This document shows, piece after piece, positions 39,682 to 52,103 of a stretch of 64,000 bases of DNA. A program made the position numbers and the translations under genes. A model generated the notes under the pieces. It searched no databases. It had not been told where the DNA came from and was given only the letters and a program-made list of their open reading frames with translations. Origin of the DNA: Actinomycetes bacterium (GTDB taxonomy: Bacteria > Actinomycetota > Actinomycetes > Mycobacteriales > Mycobacteriaceae); assembly GCA_022601135.1 (NCBI GenBank), contig JAHZJB010000027.1:1-64000 (forward strand), written 5' to 3'. Each line of letters begins with the position of its first letter. Positions within the stretch are counted from its first letter, which is position 1.

Positions 39682-40803
39682 TCAGGTCTTGTCGGCGTTG
39701 GTGCGCGGGAAACCGCCACCCTGCGGGAACAACGGGAACACCACGTCGTCGAGGTTCATCGCGTCGCCGGCGGTCTTGTTGACCGTCGCGCCCCAGACGT
39801 TGCCATCCGGCGACACCTCCAACGCCCAGGCATGACCGTGCTTGTCCTCGCGGACCACCTCCGGGTCCCCGGTCACCGCACCGGTGTCGGGGGCCATCCG
39901 CACGGCGACTGTCTGCTTGGTGTTGACCAGGTTCACCAAGACCGTTCCATCCATCGCCGAGCATCCCGCCACGCCGGGGCGATCGGGCCAGGTCCACACC
40001 GTGGACACGGTCGAATCCTTGCTGATGCGCTGCAGCCGGTCGGCGGTCGGTGTCCGGTCGGTGACGTAGAGGGCGTCGTCGGAGGGGTCGACGCACATAC
40101 CGCCGGCAGGGCCCAAACCGGACAGCGCAGTCGTCGTAGGGGCCTGGTCGACGGTCGTCGGCTGCTCGATACGCAGCAGCTTGCCGGCCTTCGACCCGGG
40201 ATCCGACGCCAGGCCGGGATCGCCCGCGTCACCCGTCTGCACCACCAACGTGGTCGGGCTGGTGAACGCCAGTGATCCGGTATTTCCGGTGGCCCCTTTG
40301 GGAATGCCGGTCAAGATCGGCTTGGGAACATCGCCGTCCGCAATGCGGATTACCCGGTTGTCGGTCGGGGTGCTGATGTAGGCGTACATCAGCCGGTCCT
40401 GGGAGTAGGTCGGGGACAAGATGATGTCCATCAATCCGCCGTCACCGCCGGGGTCGACGGGGATCACCGTCTTGACGAAGGGCTCGGCCCGGACGGACAC
40501 CTGTTTGACCGCACCCGTGGTCCGCTCAGCCACCAGCGCGGACTTGCTGTCGGGCAGCATGATCAGGCCGCTGGTGCTTTCCAGGCAGCCCTGCATGACC
40601 CCGGGCGCCGGGCATTCCTTGGGAAACGGCTTCGCCGGTAGCGGAGTCGGTGGGGGCGGCGTCGACGTCGGTCCCGCCGCAAGTTTGGGTTTTGTGGTGA
40701 ACGGCTGTGACTGCGCCGAATCGAAGCGGGCGCAGCCGGCGCCGGCAAGCAATACCGCGCACAGCAGAACCACGACCGGCCCCGGCGCCCGACGCTGACT
40801 CAT
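39682..40803 (-). CDS. lppZ: Lipoprotein LppZ, sorbosone-dehydrogenase-like
   Basis: The protein is 373 aa, the same length as recalled for Rv3006. The signal peptide has a lipobox near LLAGAGC (about residue 24). The mature part is a glucose/sorbosone dehydrogenase-like beta-propeller (PGGDGGLMDIILSPTYSQD, VYISTPTDNRVIRI-like blocks, GPAGGMCVDPSDDALYVTDR). No PQQ ligands are certain, so it may be structural rather than enzymatic. The ATG at 40803 is supported by a -10 hexamer 7 nt upstream. Surface-exposed envelope lipoprotein. Confidence 0.92.
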   Translation of the reverse strand: MSQRRAPGPVVVLLCAVLLAGAGCARFDSAQSQPFTTKPKLAAGPTSTPPPPTPLPAKPFPKECPAPGVMQGCLESTSGLIMLPDSKSALVAERTTGAVKQVSVRAEPFVKTVIPVDPGGDGGLMDIILSPTYSQDRLMYAYISTPTDNRVIRIADGDVPKPILTGIPKGATGNTGSLAFTSPTTLVVQTGDAGDPGLASDPGSKAGKLLRIEQPTTVDQAPTTTALSGLGPAGGMCVDPSDDALYVTDRTPTADRLQRISKDSTVSTVWTWPDRPGVAGCSAMDGTVLVNLVNTKQTVAVRMAPDTGAVTGDPEVVREDKHGHAWALEVSPDGNVWGATVNKTAGDAMNLDDVVFPLFPQGGGFPRTNADKT

Positions 40804-40810
40804 GCAGGCC

Positions 40811-40816
40811 AGGTTA
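40811..40816 (-). promoter_or_regulatory. -10 hexamer for leaderless lppZ
   Basis: On the minus strand this is TAACCT, 7 nt before the ATG at 40803, predicting a leaderless lppZ mRNA. Confidence 0.5.
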
Positions 40817-40925
40817 CGGATCATGGGGCGGTGCGCGCCACATACGCCCCCGCGCAGACCAACCGGGCTCGGCACACCGGGCTCAACGCGCCGCGCCAAT
40901 TCCCCATTCGGAGCCCACTAGCACT

Positions 40926-40931
40926 TACTCT
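40926..40931 (+). promoter_or_regulatory. -10 hexamer for the leaderless DoxX gene
   Basis: TACTCT lies 7 nt before the GTG at 40939 and supports that start. Confidence 0.5.
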
Positions 40932-40938
40932 GGCACTC

Positions 40939-41775
40939 GTGACGAGTCCCCATGACCCACGCCCCTGGCAGCGGCCCGACGATTCGGCTAGCCCGCCTGC
41001 GTCGGCGAGACTTGTGGACCCCGAGGACGATGTTCCGTCGGAAAAGTACGGTGGCGACTTGGAAACCACCGCGCTCCCGCGGTACGACACCGCCAAGCCG
41101 GCCGGCGAGCAATCGTTCGGATTGATCAACGACCCCGAGCCACTGCCATACGTGCAGGCAGGCACCGGTCTGGCGGCTGGTGCGTACGGCACTCCGGCGG
41201 CCCCGGCCGAGGTCCTGGTCGACGAAGGTGACCGTCACGGTGTGCTTGACCGCAGAGGATCTCAGGATCTCGGGCTGTTGTTGCTGCGGGTCGCCGTTGG
41301 CGCACTGCTCATCGGCCACGGCCTGCAGAAGATATTCGGCTGGTGGGGCGGTGAAGGTATTGACGCCTTCCGCGAGTATCTGACCGGGGTCGGCTTCCGT
41401 CACGCCGACATCCTGAGTTATCTGGGTGCCGGGGGACTGATCCTCGCCGGGGTGTTGCTGGTATTAGGTCTGTTCACGCCGGTGGCGGCCGGAGGTGCGT
41501 TGGCCTATCTGGTTCCGGCGATCCTCGCCGAGGTGATGGACGCCAACAACGACGCCAGGTTGTCGGCTTTCTTGGCCGACGGGCATGAGTACGAAATCGT
41601 CCTGATGTTCGTCGTGGCGGCCATCGTCCTGATCGGCCCGGGCCGATACGGCCTGGATGCTGGCCGCGGCTGGGCCCGCCGGCCGTTTATCGGATCGATC
41701 GCGGCGCTGATTCTGGGGGTGGGCGTCGGCGTCGCCATCTGGGTCCTGCTCAACGGCGCCAACCCGTTGGCGTGA
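40939..41775 (+). CDS. DoxX-family membrane protein (Rv3005c-like)
   Basis: The protein is 278 aa. The first 130 residues are hydrophilic and low in predicted structure (EDDVPSEKYGGDLETTALPRY). The DoxX domain follows with four membrane segments: DLGLLLLRVAVGALLIGHGLQKIFGWWGG-like start (about 112), then ILAGVLLVLGLFTPVAAGGAL, IVLMFVVAAIVLIGPGRYGLD and a C-terminal helix. In M. tuberculosis the homologue is part of a membrane oxidoreductase complex with SodA and SseA. The GTG start gives nearly the same length as Rv3005c. Confidence 0.88.
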   Translation: MTSPHDPRPWQRPDDSASPPASARLVDPEDDVPSEKYGGDLETTALPRYDTAKPAGEQSFGLINDPEPLPYVQAGTGLAAGAYGTPAAPAEVLVDEGDRHGVLDRRGSQDLGLLLLRVAVGALLIGHGLQKIFGWWGGEGIDAFREYLTGVGFRHADILSYLGAGGLILAGVLLVLGLFTPVAAGGALAYLVPAILAEVMDANNDARLSAFLADGHEYEIVLMFVVAAIVLIGPGRYGLDAGRGWARRPFIGSIAALILGVGVGVAIWVLLNGANPLA

Positions 41776-41793
41776 CGCGGGGCTAGACCGCCT

Positions 41794-42189
41794 TCATTGG
41801 TAAGGGTTGGGCACGCGTCCGCCGCTGGCTGCGGTGAGCGCCGGCAGCGTTGCGAAAGTCACCGCGGGAAGTGACAGCTCACTTCCGTCGCGTCGTCGGG
41901 CACGCGCCCAGGCCCGCCGGCCGAACCACAGTCCGTCGATGTCGTCCCAGTCGATCGTTTCGCTGCCCAGCAGGGTACGCGCGGTCACCGTGTCGGGGTC
42001 TGCTGTCGTGCGGTACCGCACGATCATCACTGACAGCAGCACGGGAACGGCGAGCAGGAAGATGAACCACGTGGGCCCGGCGAACACCAGTGAGAGCAAT
42101 CCCAGCGTCAGTAAAGCCACGGCGAGATGGGCCATCGGCGAGATTCTGACAACGACGGGGGCCGGCACGGACGTTGAAGAGGAACCCAT
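41794..42189 (-). CDS. cfp6: PH-domain low-molecular-weight protein CFP6 (Rv3004-like)
   Basis: The protein is 131 aa from the ATG at 42189. The M. tuberculosis protein begins at the equivalent of the internal ATG at 42135 (AHLAVALLTLG), which would give 113 aa. Two hydrophobic segments (about 21-38 and 42-56) precede a short PH-like domain (TARTLLGSETIDWDDIDGLW, GSELSLPAVTF). Function unknown; membrane associated. It is divergent from the ilv attenuator region. Confidence 0.85.
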   Translation of the reverse strand: MGSSSTSVPAPVVVRISPMAHLAVALLTLGLLSLVFAGPTWFIFLLAVPVLLSVMIVRYRTTADPDTVTARTLLGSETIDWDDIDGLWFGRRAWARARRRDGSELSLPAVTFATLPALTAASGGRVPNPYQ

Positions 42190-42216
42190 GTCGCTATCAT
42201 CCCATCAAGAGCGAAC

Positions 42217-42246
42217 TTGACGTTTGACCAGTTCGGCGGCTACCGT
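42217..42246 (+). promoter_or_regulatory. ilvBNC promoter (-35 TTGACG, -10 TACCGT)
   Basis: A -35 hexamer TTGACG (42217-42222) and a -10 TACCGT (42241-42246) are separated by 18 nt. The -10 ends 8 nt before the leader-peptide ATG, so the transcript would begin essentially at that ATG. Confidence 0.6.
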
Positions 42247-42254
42247 CGGTTGCT

Positions 42255-42320
42255 ATGCAGACCCCGGGCGTAGTAATTGGGTTGCGCGTTGATGCCGCGC
42301 TAGCCCTGAGCCGGGCATAG
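42255..42320 (+). CDS. ilv leader peptide with branched-chain amino acid codons
   Basis: A 21-codon frame encodes MQTPGVVIGLRVDAALALSRA. It contains Val-Val-Ile in a row at codons 6-8, then Leu, Val and two further Leu. Its position just before an alternative-hairpin/terminator region and 102 nt before ilvB is that of an attenuation leader. It probably starts on a leaderless mRNA, since no Shine-Dalgarno sequence is present and a -10 lies 8 nt upstream. Too short to act as a protein product; its translation is the signal. Confidence 0.8.
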   Translation: MQTPGVVIGLRVDAALALSRA

Positions 42321-42376
42321 CACCGCAGCATCGACGCGCAACCCTCGTGCAGCCGCTGAGCTGACGGGGGTTTTTT
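42279..42376 (+). promoter_or_regulatory. Transcription attenuator of ilvBNC
   Basis: A 17-bp hairpin (42279-42295 with 42328-42344, one G-U pair) overlaps the left arm of a second hairpin (42340-42348 with 42364-42372, one G-U pair) followed by a T-run to 42376. The two cannot form together. The second is an intrinsic terminator. Ribosome position on the leader peptide would choose between them. Such ilv leaders have been predicted in other Actinobacteria. Confidence 0.75.
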
Positions 42377-42421
42377 CTTGCCCAATACCGAATACACCCG
42401 GACGGAACCAGAGGAACTACC

Positions 42422-44277
42422 GTGAGCGCACCTACGACGCGACCACCCGAGCAGTCGGCGACACCGGCGAACGGGATTCACACCGCGCCGGCCACTGCTC
42501 CCGCGCAGCCGAAAACAGTTGCGCCCCATCAGCTCACCGGGGCGCAGGCGGTGATTCGCTCGCTCGAGGAGCTCGATGTCGACGTCATCTTCGGCATCCC
42601 GGGCGGCGCGGTCCTGCCGGTGTACGATCCGCTGTTCGACTCTCAGAAACTGCGTCACGTCCTGGTCCGCCACGAACAGGGCGGTGGACACGCCGCCAGC
42701 GGGTACGCGCACGCCACCGGCAGGGTAGGGGTGTGCATGGCGACCTCCGGCCCGGGCGCCACCAACCTGGTGACACCGCTGGCCGACGCCTATATGGACT
42801 CGATCCCGATGGTCGCGATCACCGGGCAGGTCGGGCGTGCCCTGATCGGTACGGACGCGTTCCAGGAAGCTGATATCTCCGGCATCACGATGCCGATCAC
42901 CAAGCATAACTTTCTGGTCCGCAGTGGTGACGACATCGCCCGCGTGATCGCCGAGGCATTCCACATCGCCGCGAGCGGGCGCCCCGGCCCGGTCCTCGTC
43001 GACATCCCCAAGGACGTGTTGCAGGCACAGTGCACGTTCAGTTGGCCACCGCAGTTCGAGCTGCCCGGGTACAAGCCCAACACCAAGCCGCACAATCGGC
43101 AGATCCGCGCGGCGGGCAAGCTCATCGCCGAGGCGCGTAGGCCGGTGCTCTACGTCGGCGGCGGAGTCATCCGTGGCGAGGCCACCGACCAGTTGCTCGA
43201 CCTGGCCGAGCTGACCGGTATCCCGGTAGTCACCACGCTGATGGCCAGGGGAGCGTTCCCCGACAGCCACCCGCAGAACTTGGGTATGCCCGGCATGCAC
43301 GGGACCGTGGCCGCGGTGGCCGCGCTACAACGCAGCGACCTGTTGATCGCGCTGGGCACCCGCTTTGACGACAGGGTTACCGGCAAGCTGGACTCGTTCG
43401 CCCCCGATGCGTTGGTCATCCACGCCGACATCGATCCCGCCGAGATCGGAAAGAACCGGAACGCCGACGTGCCGATCGTGGGCGACGTTAAGGCCGTGAT
43501 CACGGATTTGATCGAGGCGCTGCGCCGCGGTGGCACAGCGCTGGGTTCGATCAAGATCGACAACTGGTGGGAGTACCTGCGTGGCGTCCAGTCGACCTAT
43601 CCGCTGAGCTACGGGCCGCAGAGCGACGGAAGCCTGTCGCCCGAGTTCGTGATCGAGTCGCTCGGCAAGATCGCGGGTTCTGACGCGGTGTACGTCGCCG
43701 GTGTCGGCCAGCATCAGATGTGGGCAGCGCAGTTCATCTCCTACGAGAACCCCAAGACGTGGATCAATTCGGGCGGGCTGGGCACCATGGGCTTCGCGAT
43801 CCCCGCAGCGATGGGCGCCAAGATGGGACGTCCGGAGGCCGAGGTGTGGGCCATCGACGGCGACGGCTGCTTTCAGATGACCAATCAGGAGCTGGCTACC
43901 TGCGCGGTCGAAGGCGTGCCTATCAAGGTCGCGGTGATCAACAACGGCAACCTGGGCATGGTCCGACAATGGCAACACCTCTTCTATGAAGAGCGCTACA
44001 GCCAAACGGATCTGGCCACTCACTCGCGGCGTATCCCGGACTTCGTCAAGCTGGCCGAGGCGCTGGGCTGCGTCGGATTACGCTGTGAGCGAGAAGAAGA
44101 CGTGGCAGAAGTCATCGGACAGGCGAGAGCGATCAATGACCGCCCGGTGGTGATCGACTTCGTGGTCGGCGCGGACGCCCAGGTGTGGCCGATGGTTGCC
44201 GCGGGCACCAGCAACGACGAGATCCAGGCGGCGCGCGGAATTCGGCCGCTGTTCGGGGACCCGGAAGAGGGACACGC

Positions 44278-44281
<4 letters not shown>
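42422..44281 (+). CDS. ilvB: Acetolactate synthase large subunit
   Basis: The protein is 619 aa. The N-terminal domain has [15 protein letters not shown] and the catalytic glutamate in [15 protein letters not shown] (about 80-94). The FAD and TPP regions follow, with the TPP motif [16 protein letters not shown] (about 477-492) and [14 protein letters not shown]. It condenses two pyruvate, or pyruvate and 2-oxobutyrate, in the first step of branched-chain synthesis. GTG start with GAGGAA upstream; the poorly conserved first 35 residues are Pro/Ala rich. Its stop overlaps ilvN by 4 nt. Confidence 0.97.
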
Positions 44282-45848
<1,567 letters not shown>

Positions 45849-45861
45849 AAACGCTGCCCAC

Positions 45862-47292
45862 TCAGGGGGACAACGGCGGCATTCGGGTGATGCCGAATTC
45901 GCGCCGCAGCAGCGTGCGGGCCGCATAGAAGCCGGCCATACCGTGGACCCCGGCGCCCGGCGGGGTGGCCGACGAGCACAGGTATGCCCTCGGGATCGGG
46001 GTGGACCACGGATTCCAGCGCAGCGCCGGTCCGGTGAGCGCGCTGAGCATGTTGGTGCCGCCGACCCCGATGTCGCCTCCCACGAGGTTGGCGTTGTGGT
46101 CGGCGAGGTGCGCGGCCGCGACGCTGCGGACGCCGACCACCAGGTCCCGGAACCCGGGGGCGAAGCGCTCCAGGATGCCGCTGACCGTTTCGGCCATGTC
46201 CATGGGTGAGCCTTGTGGAACGTGGGCATAGGTCCACAACGGCCGACGGCCCTTCGGGTCGATCCGTGCCGGGTCGGCCAGGTGCGGGAGCGCGGCAAGC
46301 ACCATCGGCCACTCCGGATGGCGCCCCTCGGCGATCTCCCGTTCGGCCCGGGCCATCATGATGCGATCACCACCCAGGTGCAACGTCGGCGCGTGTGTCA
46401 AACGTGGATCCCGCCAGGGGATTTCTCCGTCCAGTACGAAATCGACCTTCGCCACGCCCGGCCCGTACCGATAGCGGCGCAGCGTATCGGCATAGCGGGA
46501 CGGCAGCCGGTCGCCGTAAATGCCGAGCAGCGCGGTTGGTGCCGTGTCGTAGAGCACCACACCGGAAGGCGGCCCGGTGACCTCCTCGCCGAGAATCAGT
46601 TCGCCGCCGTGGGACCGTAGATCGGCCAGTAGTGCTTCGGGAATGGTCCGCGAGCCGCCGACGGGAATCGGCCAGCCCACGGCATGCCCCAGTGTCGCCA
46701 GCATCAGGCCCGCGCCCGCGGACACCAGCGAGGGCATTTGCGAGATCGTGTGTGCCGCAACGCCAGTGAACAGTGCGCGCGCATCATCGCCGGAAAGAAG
46801 GCGCCATGCGGGGCTACCCTGTGCGAGCAGGCGCGGGGCCACCCGCAGCGCCGCGGGGATGCTCGGCGGGATCGACCGCTTGTCGCCGAGCATCAGCCCG
46901 ACGACTCCCTCCCAGTCCTTCGCCAGTGGGGCCAGCAGTCGGCGCCACGCTGCGCCATCGGCGAGTTCGGTGCAGGTGCGCTCGATGTCTCGGTATCCCA
47001 TCGCCGCGGGACGGTTCGGTAGCGGATTGCCGTAGGACACCTCGGGCACCGAGAGCGTCACCCCCCGCGCTGCGAGATCGAACTCAGCGAAAAAAGGTGA
47101 GGCCAGCGCCAGCGGGTGCACCGCGGAGCAGATGTCATGCGAGACGTCGGGAAACTCCGGATCGGGCAGGGTGCGTGCGCCGCCTCCGGCCGTGGGCTGG
47201 GCCTCGATGACCTGCACCGAAAGGCCTGCTCGGGCACAGATGACGGCGGCGGCCAGCCCATTGGGGCCGCTGCCCACGACGGTCACATCCAT
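45862..47292 (-). CDS. FAD-dependent carotenoid-desaturase-like oxidoreductase (Rv2997-like)
   Basis: The protein is 476 aa. The N-terminus is a dinucleotide-binding motif (VTVVGSGPNGLAAAVICARAG) followed by VIEAQPTAGGGARTL. The C-terminal end has GVGGTNMLSALTGP and GAGVHGMAGFYAARTLLRR, typical of CrtI-like phytoene desaturases and PDSs of the NAD(P)/FAD family. The substrate is unknown; carotenoid genes are not near. The ATG at 47292 is certain because the binding motif starts 3 residues in. Convergent with ilvC, 13 nt apart. Confidence 0.87.
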   Translation of the reverse strand: MDVTVVGSGPNGLAAAVICARAGLSVQVIEAQPTAGGGARTLPDPEFPDVSHDICSAVHPLALASPFFAEFDLAARGVTLSVPEVSYGNPLPNRPAAMGYRDIERTCTELADGAAWRRLLAPLAKDWEGVVGLMLGDKRSIPPSIPAALRVAPRLLAQGSPAWRLLSGDDARALFTGVAAHTISQMPSLVSAGAGLMLATLGHAVGWPIPVGGSRTIPEALLADLRSHGGELILGEEVTGPPSGVVLYDTAPTALLGIYGDRLPSRYADTLRRYRYGPGVAKVDFVLDGEIPWRDPRLTHAPTLHLGGDRIMMARAEREIAEGRHPEWPMVLAALPHLADPARIDPKGRRPLWTYAHVPQGSPMDMAETVSGILERFAPGFRDLVVGVRSVAAAHLADHNANLVGGDIGVGGTNMLSALTGPALRWNPWSTPIPRAYLCSSATPPGAGVHGMAGFYAARTLLRREFGITRMPPLSP

Positions 47293-47333
47293 CTCGCCAT
47301 TCTCCCGCCCACGACCCCGCCCAAGCAGCCCAC

Positions 47334-47339
47334 TAGGCT
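47334..47339 (+). promoter_or_regulatory. -10 hexamer for leaderless serA
   Basis: TAGGCT lies 7 nt before the GTG at 47347. It supports that start over in-frame codons upstream inside the divergent oxidoreductase region. Confidence 0.55.
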
Positions 47340-47346
47340 GTCCCGC

Positions 47347-48929
47347 GTGAGTTTGCCTGTTGTACTGATTGCCGACAAGCTGGCCGAATCGACGGTGGAA
47401 GCCCTGGGCGACCAGGTCGAAGTCCGTTGGGTTGACGGTCCGGACCGCGAGAAGCTGTTGGCTGCGGTAGGCGACGCCGATGCGCTGCTGGTTCGTTCGG
47501 CCACCACCGTCGACGCCGAGGTGATGGCGGCAGCACCCAAGCTGAAGATCATCGCCCGCGCCGGCGTGGGCCTGGACAACGTCGACGTCGAGGCCGCCAC
47601 GGCCCGCGGTGTCCTGGTGGTCAACGCACCGACGTCCAACATCCACAGTGCGGCTGAGCACGCGCTGGCGCTGCTGCTGTCCACCGCGCGCCAGATACCG
47701 GCCGCCGATGCGACGCTGCGGGAAAAGACCTGGAAGCGGTCGTCTTTCTCGGGTACCGAGATCTTCGGAAAGACCGTCGGGGTGGTAGGACTCGGACGCA
47801 TCGGTCAGCTGGTGGCCCAGCGACTCGCCGCGTTCGGCGCGCACGTCACCGCCTATGACCCGTATGTGTCGCATGCGCGCGCCGCCCAGTTGGGCATCGA
47901 GCTGCTGACGCTCGACGAACTGCTCGGTCGCGCCGATTTCATCTCCGTTCACCTGCCCAAGACCCAGGAGACCGCGGGGCTGATCGGTGCCGAGGCGCTG
48001 GCCAAGACGAAACCCGGGGTGATCATCGTCAACGCAGCCCGCGGTGGACTGATCGACGAGGCGGCACTCGCCGAAGCCATCGCCAGCGGTCGGGTACGCG
48101 GCGCCGGCCTGGACGTGTTCTCCACCGAGCCGTGCACCGACAGTCCGCTGTTCGATCTGCCGCAGGTGGTGGTCACGCCGCATCTGGGCGCCTCCACCGC
48201 CGAAGCGCAGGACCGGGCGGGCACCGATGTGGCGGCCAGTGTGAAGCTCGCGCTGGCAGGGGAGTTCGTACCGGATGCCGTCAACGTGGGCGGTGGCGTC
48301 GTCGGCGAAGAGGTCGCCCCGTGGCTGGACCTGGTTCGCAAGCTCGGCCTATTGGTCGGGGTGCTGTCCAGCGAGCCGCCGGTGTCGCTGTCGGTTCAGG
48401 TAGAGGGGGAGCTGGCCAGCGAAGAGGTCGGGGTGTTGAAGCTCTCGGCGCTACGTGGCCTGTTCTCGGCAGTGATCGAGGAACAGGTGACCTTCGTCAA
48501 CGCTCCCGCGCTGGCAGCCGAGCGGGGCGTGGAGGCGTCCATCGCGACCGCCTCGGAGAGCCCCAACCACCGCAGCATGGTCGACGTGCGTGCGGTTGCG
48601 GCGGACGGATCCACGGCGAACGTGGCGGGAACGCTCACCGGACCTCAGCTCACCGAGAAGATCGTTCAGATCAACGGCCGCAACCTGGAATTGCGCGCCG
48701 AGGGCGTCAACTTGATCATCAACTACGACGACCGGCCCGGTGCCCTGGGCAAGATCGGCACCCTGCTCGGATCCGCGGGGGTCAATATCCTCGCCGCGCA
48801 ACTCAGTCAGGACGCGGACGGCGAAGGTGCGACGATCATGCTGCGGCTGGACCGTCAGGTGCCCGCCGACGTCTTGTCGGCCATCGGTCGCGACGTCAAC
48901 GCTGCGACACTGGAATTGGTTGATCTCTC

Positions 48930-48933
<4 letters not shown>
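47347..48933 (+). CDS. serA: D-3-phosphoglycerate dehydrogenase
   Basis: The protein is 528 aa, the length of mycobacterial SerA1. The catalytic and NAD domains show [17 protein letters not shown] (about 146-162), [13 protein letters not shown] and the catalytic His/Glu pair region with [13 protein letters not shown] and [13 protein letters not shown]. An intervening domain and a C-terminal ACT domain ([19 protein letters not shown], about 460-478) for serine inhibition complete it. It makes phosphohydroxypyruvate in the first step of serine synthesis. The stop overlaps leuB by 4 nt. Confidence 0.97.
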
Positions 48934-49940
<1,007 letters not shown>

Positions 49941-49959
49941 GCGGCTTCGGACGGGTGCG

Positions 49960-51195
49960 TCACGCCGAACGTGACCGGCTGCGCCGAAATCGCGACACCG
50001 TGCTGGGAACGGCGGGAATCGCCATGAGCGGGAACAGCGCACACACCGCGAAGGCTGCCGGGTAGCCGGCGACGCCGATCAGGCCGCCGAACAACGGCGG
50101 CACGATACCGGCGGTGAACAACTGGCTGGTGTTCTGGGTGCCCAGCGCCCGGCCGCTCCAGAACGGCCCGGCGATCTCGGCAATCGCGGTGAAGGCCAAG
50201 CCGTTGTCGGACACGGTGACCACCGATGCCGCGACGATCAGCGCGATGCTCACCGACGAGTCCAGCCAATCTGTCAGGGCCAGGGCGGCCATCGAGGCGG
50301 CCGCGGCCGCCGCAATGATCCGGATGGGTTGCAGACGCGCGCCGAGGGCATCGCCGGAACGCTTCAGCAGGAAGTCCGACCAGCGTCCGGCGACGATCCT
50401 CCCAACTGCTCCGACGATTTGGGCGAACATCACCAGCAGACCCGCCGACCCCGGTGACCAGCGGTGTTCGCTGATCATCCACGCCAGTGTGAAAGTCCAC
50501 ACCAGTACCTGTGGGACCACGAGCAGCACCGATACCAGGTGGATGCGAAAGAGTAGTCGGGAGTTGCGGTACGGGTTGGCCAGTTCGGCTTTCGCGGCCT
50601 CGGCGCGCGCCGGTCGCGGTGGATCGATGACGGCCACCGCGCATATCAGTGCCGATGCCAGACACACAATCGCGGGGAAAAGCAGTGCCGCTGAAACACC
50701 GTGGTACTCGGCTACGCGGGGGATGACCAGGGCACCGACACCCACGCCCAGCGGTTGGGCGGTCTGCCGCACGCCCATCACCAGGCCGCGCTGCTCGGCG
50801 GCGAACCATCCGACCACCAGTCGGCCGCTGGCACTGTTGCTGCTGGCGGCCGCCATGCCGCCCAGAAAGAGAAACGCGCTGACCGCGACCAATGACTGCG
50901 CGGACGCAGCGGCAAAAGCGGCCGCGGCGGTAAGCGCCGAGCCCAGCGCCAATACGATCCGCTCACCTACCCGGTCTACGACGTATCCCCAGGCGATAAG
51001 CGTCAGCACCATGCCGAGGCTGGGCATGGCCGACATCAGGCCGGCCTGGGCCAGGTCGAGCCCCCGCTCGCTGTTCAGGGTGGGGATGAGGAACGCCACA
51101 CCGTGGATGAACACGTTGGCGCACAGCGTCGCCGACAGCGCGATCAACAGCAGCGACCAGCGTCGGGCGCGGCTGATGGGCGGGGCGGCGGGCAC
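49960..51195 (-). CDS. MFS transporter (Rv2994-like)
   Basis: The protein is 411 aa with about 12 hydrophobic segments. The loop 2-3 motif reads WGYVVDRVGERIVLALGSAL (about 71-90), and loop 8-9 has a second charged motif (GRIVAGRWSDFLLKRSGD). It belongs to the sugar phosphate/ACS-like or drug-exporter MFS group; the substrate is unknown. GTG start. Divergent from the FAH-family gene with 119 bp between, and convergent with leuB. Confidence 0.84.
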   Translation of the reverse strand: MPAAPPISRARRWSLLLIALSATLCANVFIHGVAFLIPTLNSERGLDLAQAGLMSAMPSLGMVLTLIAWGYVVDRVGERIVLALGSALTAAAAFAAASAQSLVAVSAFLFLGGMAAASSNSASGRLVVGWFAAEQRGLVMGVRQTAQPLGVGVGALVIPRVAEYHGVSAALLFPAIVCLASALICAVAVIDPPRPARAEAAKAELANPYRNSRLLFRIHLVSVLLVVPQVLVWTFTLAWMISEHRWSPGSAGLLVMFAQIVGAVGRIVAGRWSDFLLKRSGDALGARLQPIRIIAAAAAASMAALALTDWLDSSVSIALIVAASVVTVSDNGLAFTAIAEIAGPFWSGRALGTQNTSQLFTAGIVPPLFGGLIGVAGYPAAFAVCALFPLMAIPAVPSTVSRFRRSRSRSA

Positions 51196-51243
51196 GGCGT
51201 CATCGTTCCACAGTCATCTCATGATGCTGAATTGGATTCCCGG

Positions 51244-51252
51244 ATAGTGAGA
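51244..51252 (+). promoter_or_regulatory. Candidate IclR-type (LtbR/NdgR-like) half-site
   Basis: ATAGTGAGA is identical to the core of the LtbR/NdgR motif CA(T/C)ATAGTGAGA as I recall it, and 10 of 12 positions match. It lies 62 nt before the FAH-family gene. A TGAGAT/ATCTCA inverted pair spans the surrounding region. The site is speculative. Confidence 0.3.
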
Positions 51253-51302
51253 TATCATTCAGGCCGGCGCGCTGCGCCGTTCGGCCCGCCAGGCCCGGCC
51301 AC

Positions 51303-51308
51303 TACGCT
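51303..51308 (+). promoter_or_regulatory. -10 hexamer for the leaderless FAH-family gene
   Basis: TACGCT lies 6 nt before the ATG at 51315, predicting a leaderless transcript that continues into gltX. Confidence 0.55.
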
Positions 51309-51314
51309 GAGGCA

Positions 51315-52103
51315 ATGCGTCTCGGCCGAATCGCCAGTCCCGACGGAGTCGCCTTCGTCAGCATCGAAGGTGACCCGGGCGAGGCCATCTGCAAGGAGAT
51401 CGCCGAGCATCCGTTCGGGAATCCGACGTTCACCGGCCGGGCCTGGCCGCTGGCCGACGTTCGCCTACTAGCCCCCATTCTGGCCAGCAAAGTGATCTGC
51501 ATGGGCAAGAATTACGCAGCGCACGCTGCGGAAATGGGTGGTCCGGCGCCCGAGGATCCGGTGATCTTCCTCAAACCGAACACCGCGATCATCGGCCCCA
51601 ACGCACCGATCCAGCTACCGGCCGATGCGCACCCGGTGCACCACGAAGGTGAGCTGGCTGTGGTGATCGGAAGGCCCTGCAAGGATGTTTCAGCATCCCG
51701 GGCCGGGGAGAACATCCTTGGCTACACCATCGCCAACGACGTGTCGGCACGTGATCAGCAGCGCCAGGACGGTCAGTGGATGAGGGCCAAGGGCCATGAC
51801 ACCTTCTGCCCGGTGGGGCCGTGGATCGTCACCGACCTGGACCCCAGCGATCTGGACCTTCGCACCGAAGTGAACGGTCAGACTCGTCAACATTCCAGTA
51901 CCGCGCTGATGATTCATGACGTTGGTGCAATCGTGGAGTGGGTCTCGGCGGTGATGACCCTCCTTCCGGGTGACCTGATTCTCACCGGCACACCCGAAGG
52001 GGTAGGTCCGATCGAGGCGGGGGATATCGTCAGCGTTACCGTTTCGGGAATCGGGACCCTCTCCAACCCGGTTGTGCGCAAAGGATTCAAAGGGAACAAG
52101 TGA
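51315..52103 (+). CDS. Fumarylacetoacetate hydrolase family protein (Rv2993c-like)
   Basis: The protein is 262 aa. The FAH-fold signatures are visible: [16 protein letters not shown] (about 62-77), [18 protein letters not shown] (about 112-129, with metal ligands E114 and E116-type positions) and [14 protein letters not shown]. The [17 protein letters not shown] block is near the C-terminus. Relatives act on 2-oxo-acids such as fumarylpyruvate or 2-hydroxyhepta-2,4-diene-1,7-dioate; the substrate here is unknown. Its stop overlaps the gltX start by 4 nt, as in M. tuberculosis. Confidence 0.9.
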   Translation: MRLGRIASPDGVAFVSIEGDPGEAICKEIAEHPFGNPTFTGRAWPLADVRLLAPILASKVICMGKNYAAHAAEMGGPAPEDPVIFLKPNTAIIGPNAPIQLPADAHPVHHEGELAVVIGRPCKDVSASRAGENILGYTIANDVSARDQQRQDGQWMRAKGHDTFCPVGPWIVTDLDPSDLDLRTEVNGQTRQHSSTALMIHDVGAIVEWVSAVMTLLPGDLILTGTPEGVGPIEAGDIVSVTVSGIGTLSNPVVRKGFKGNK

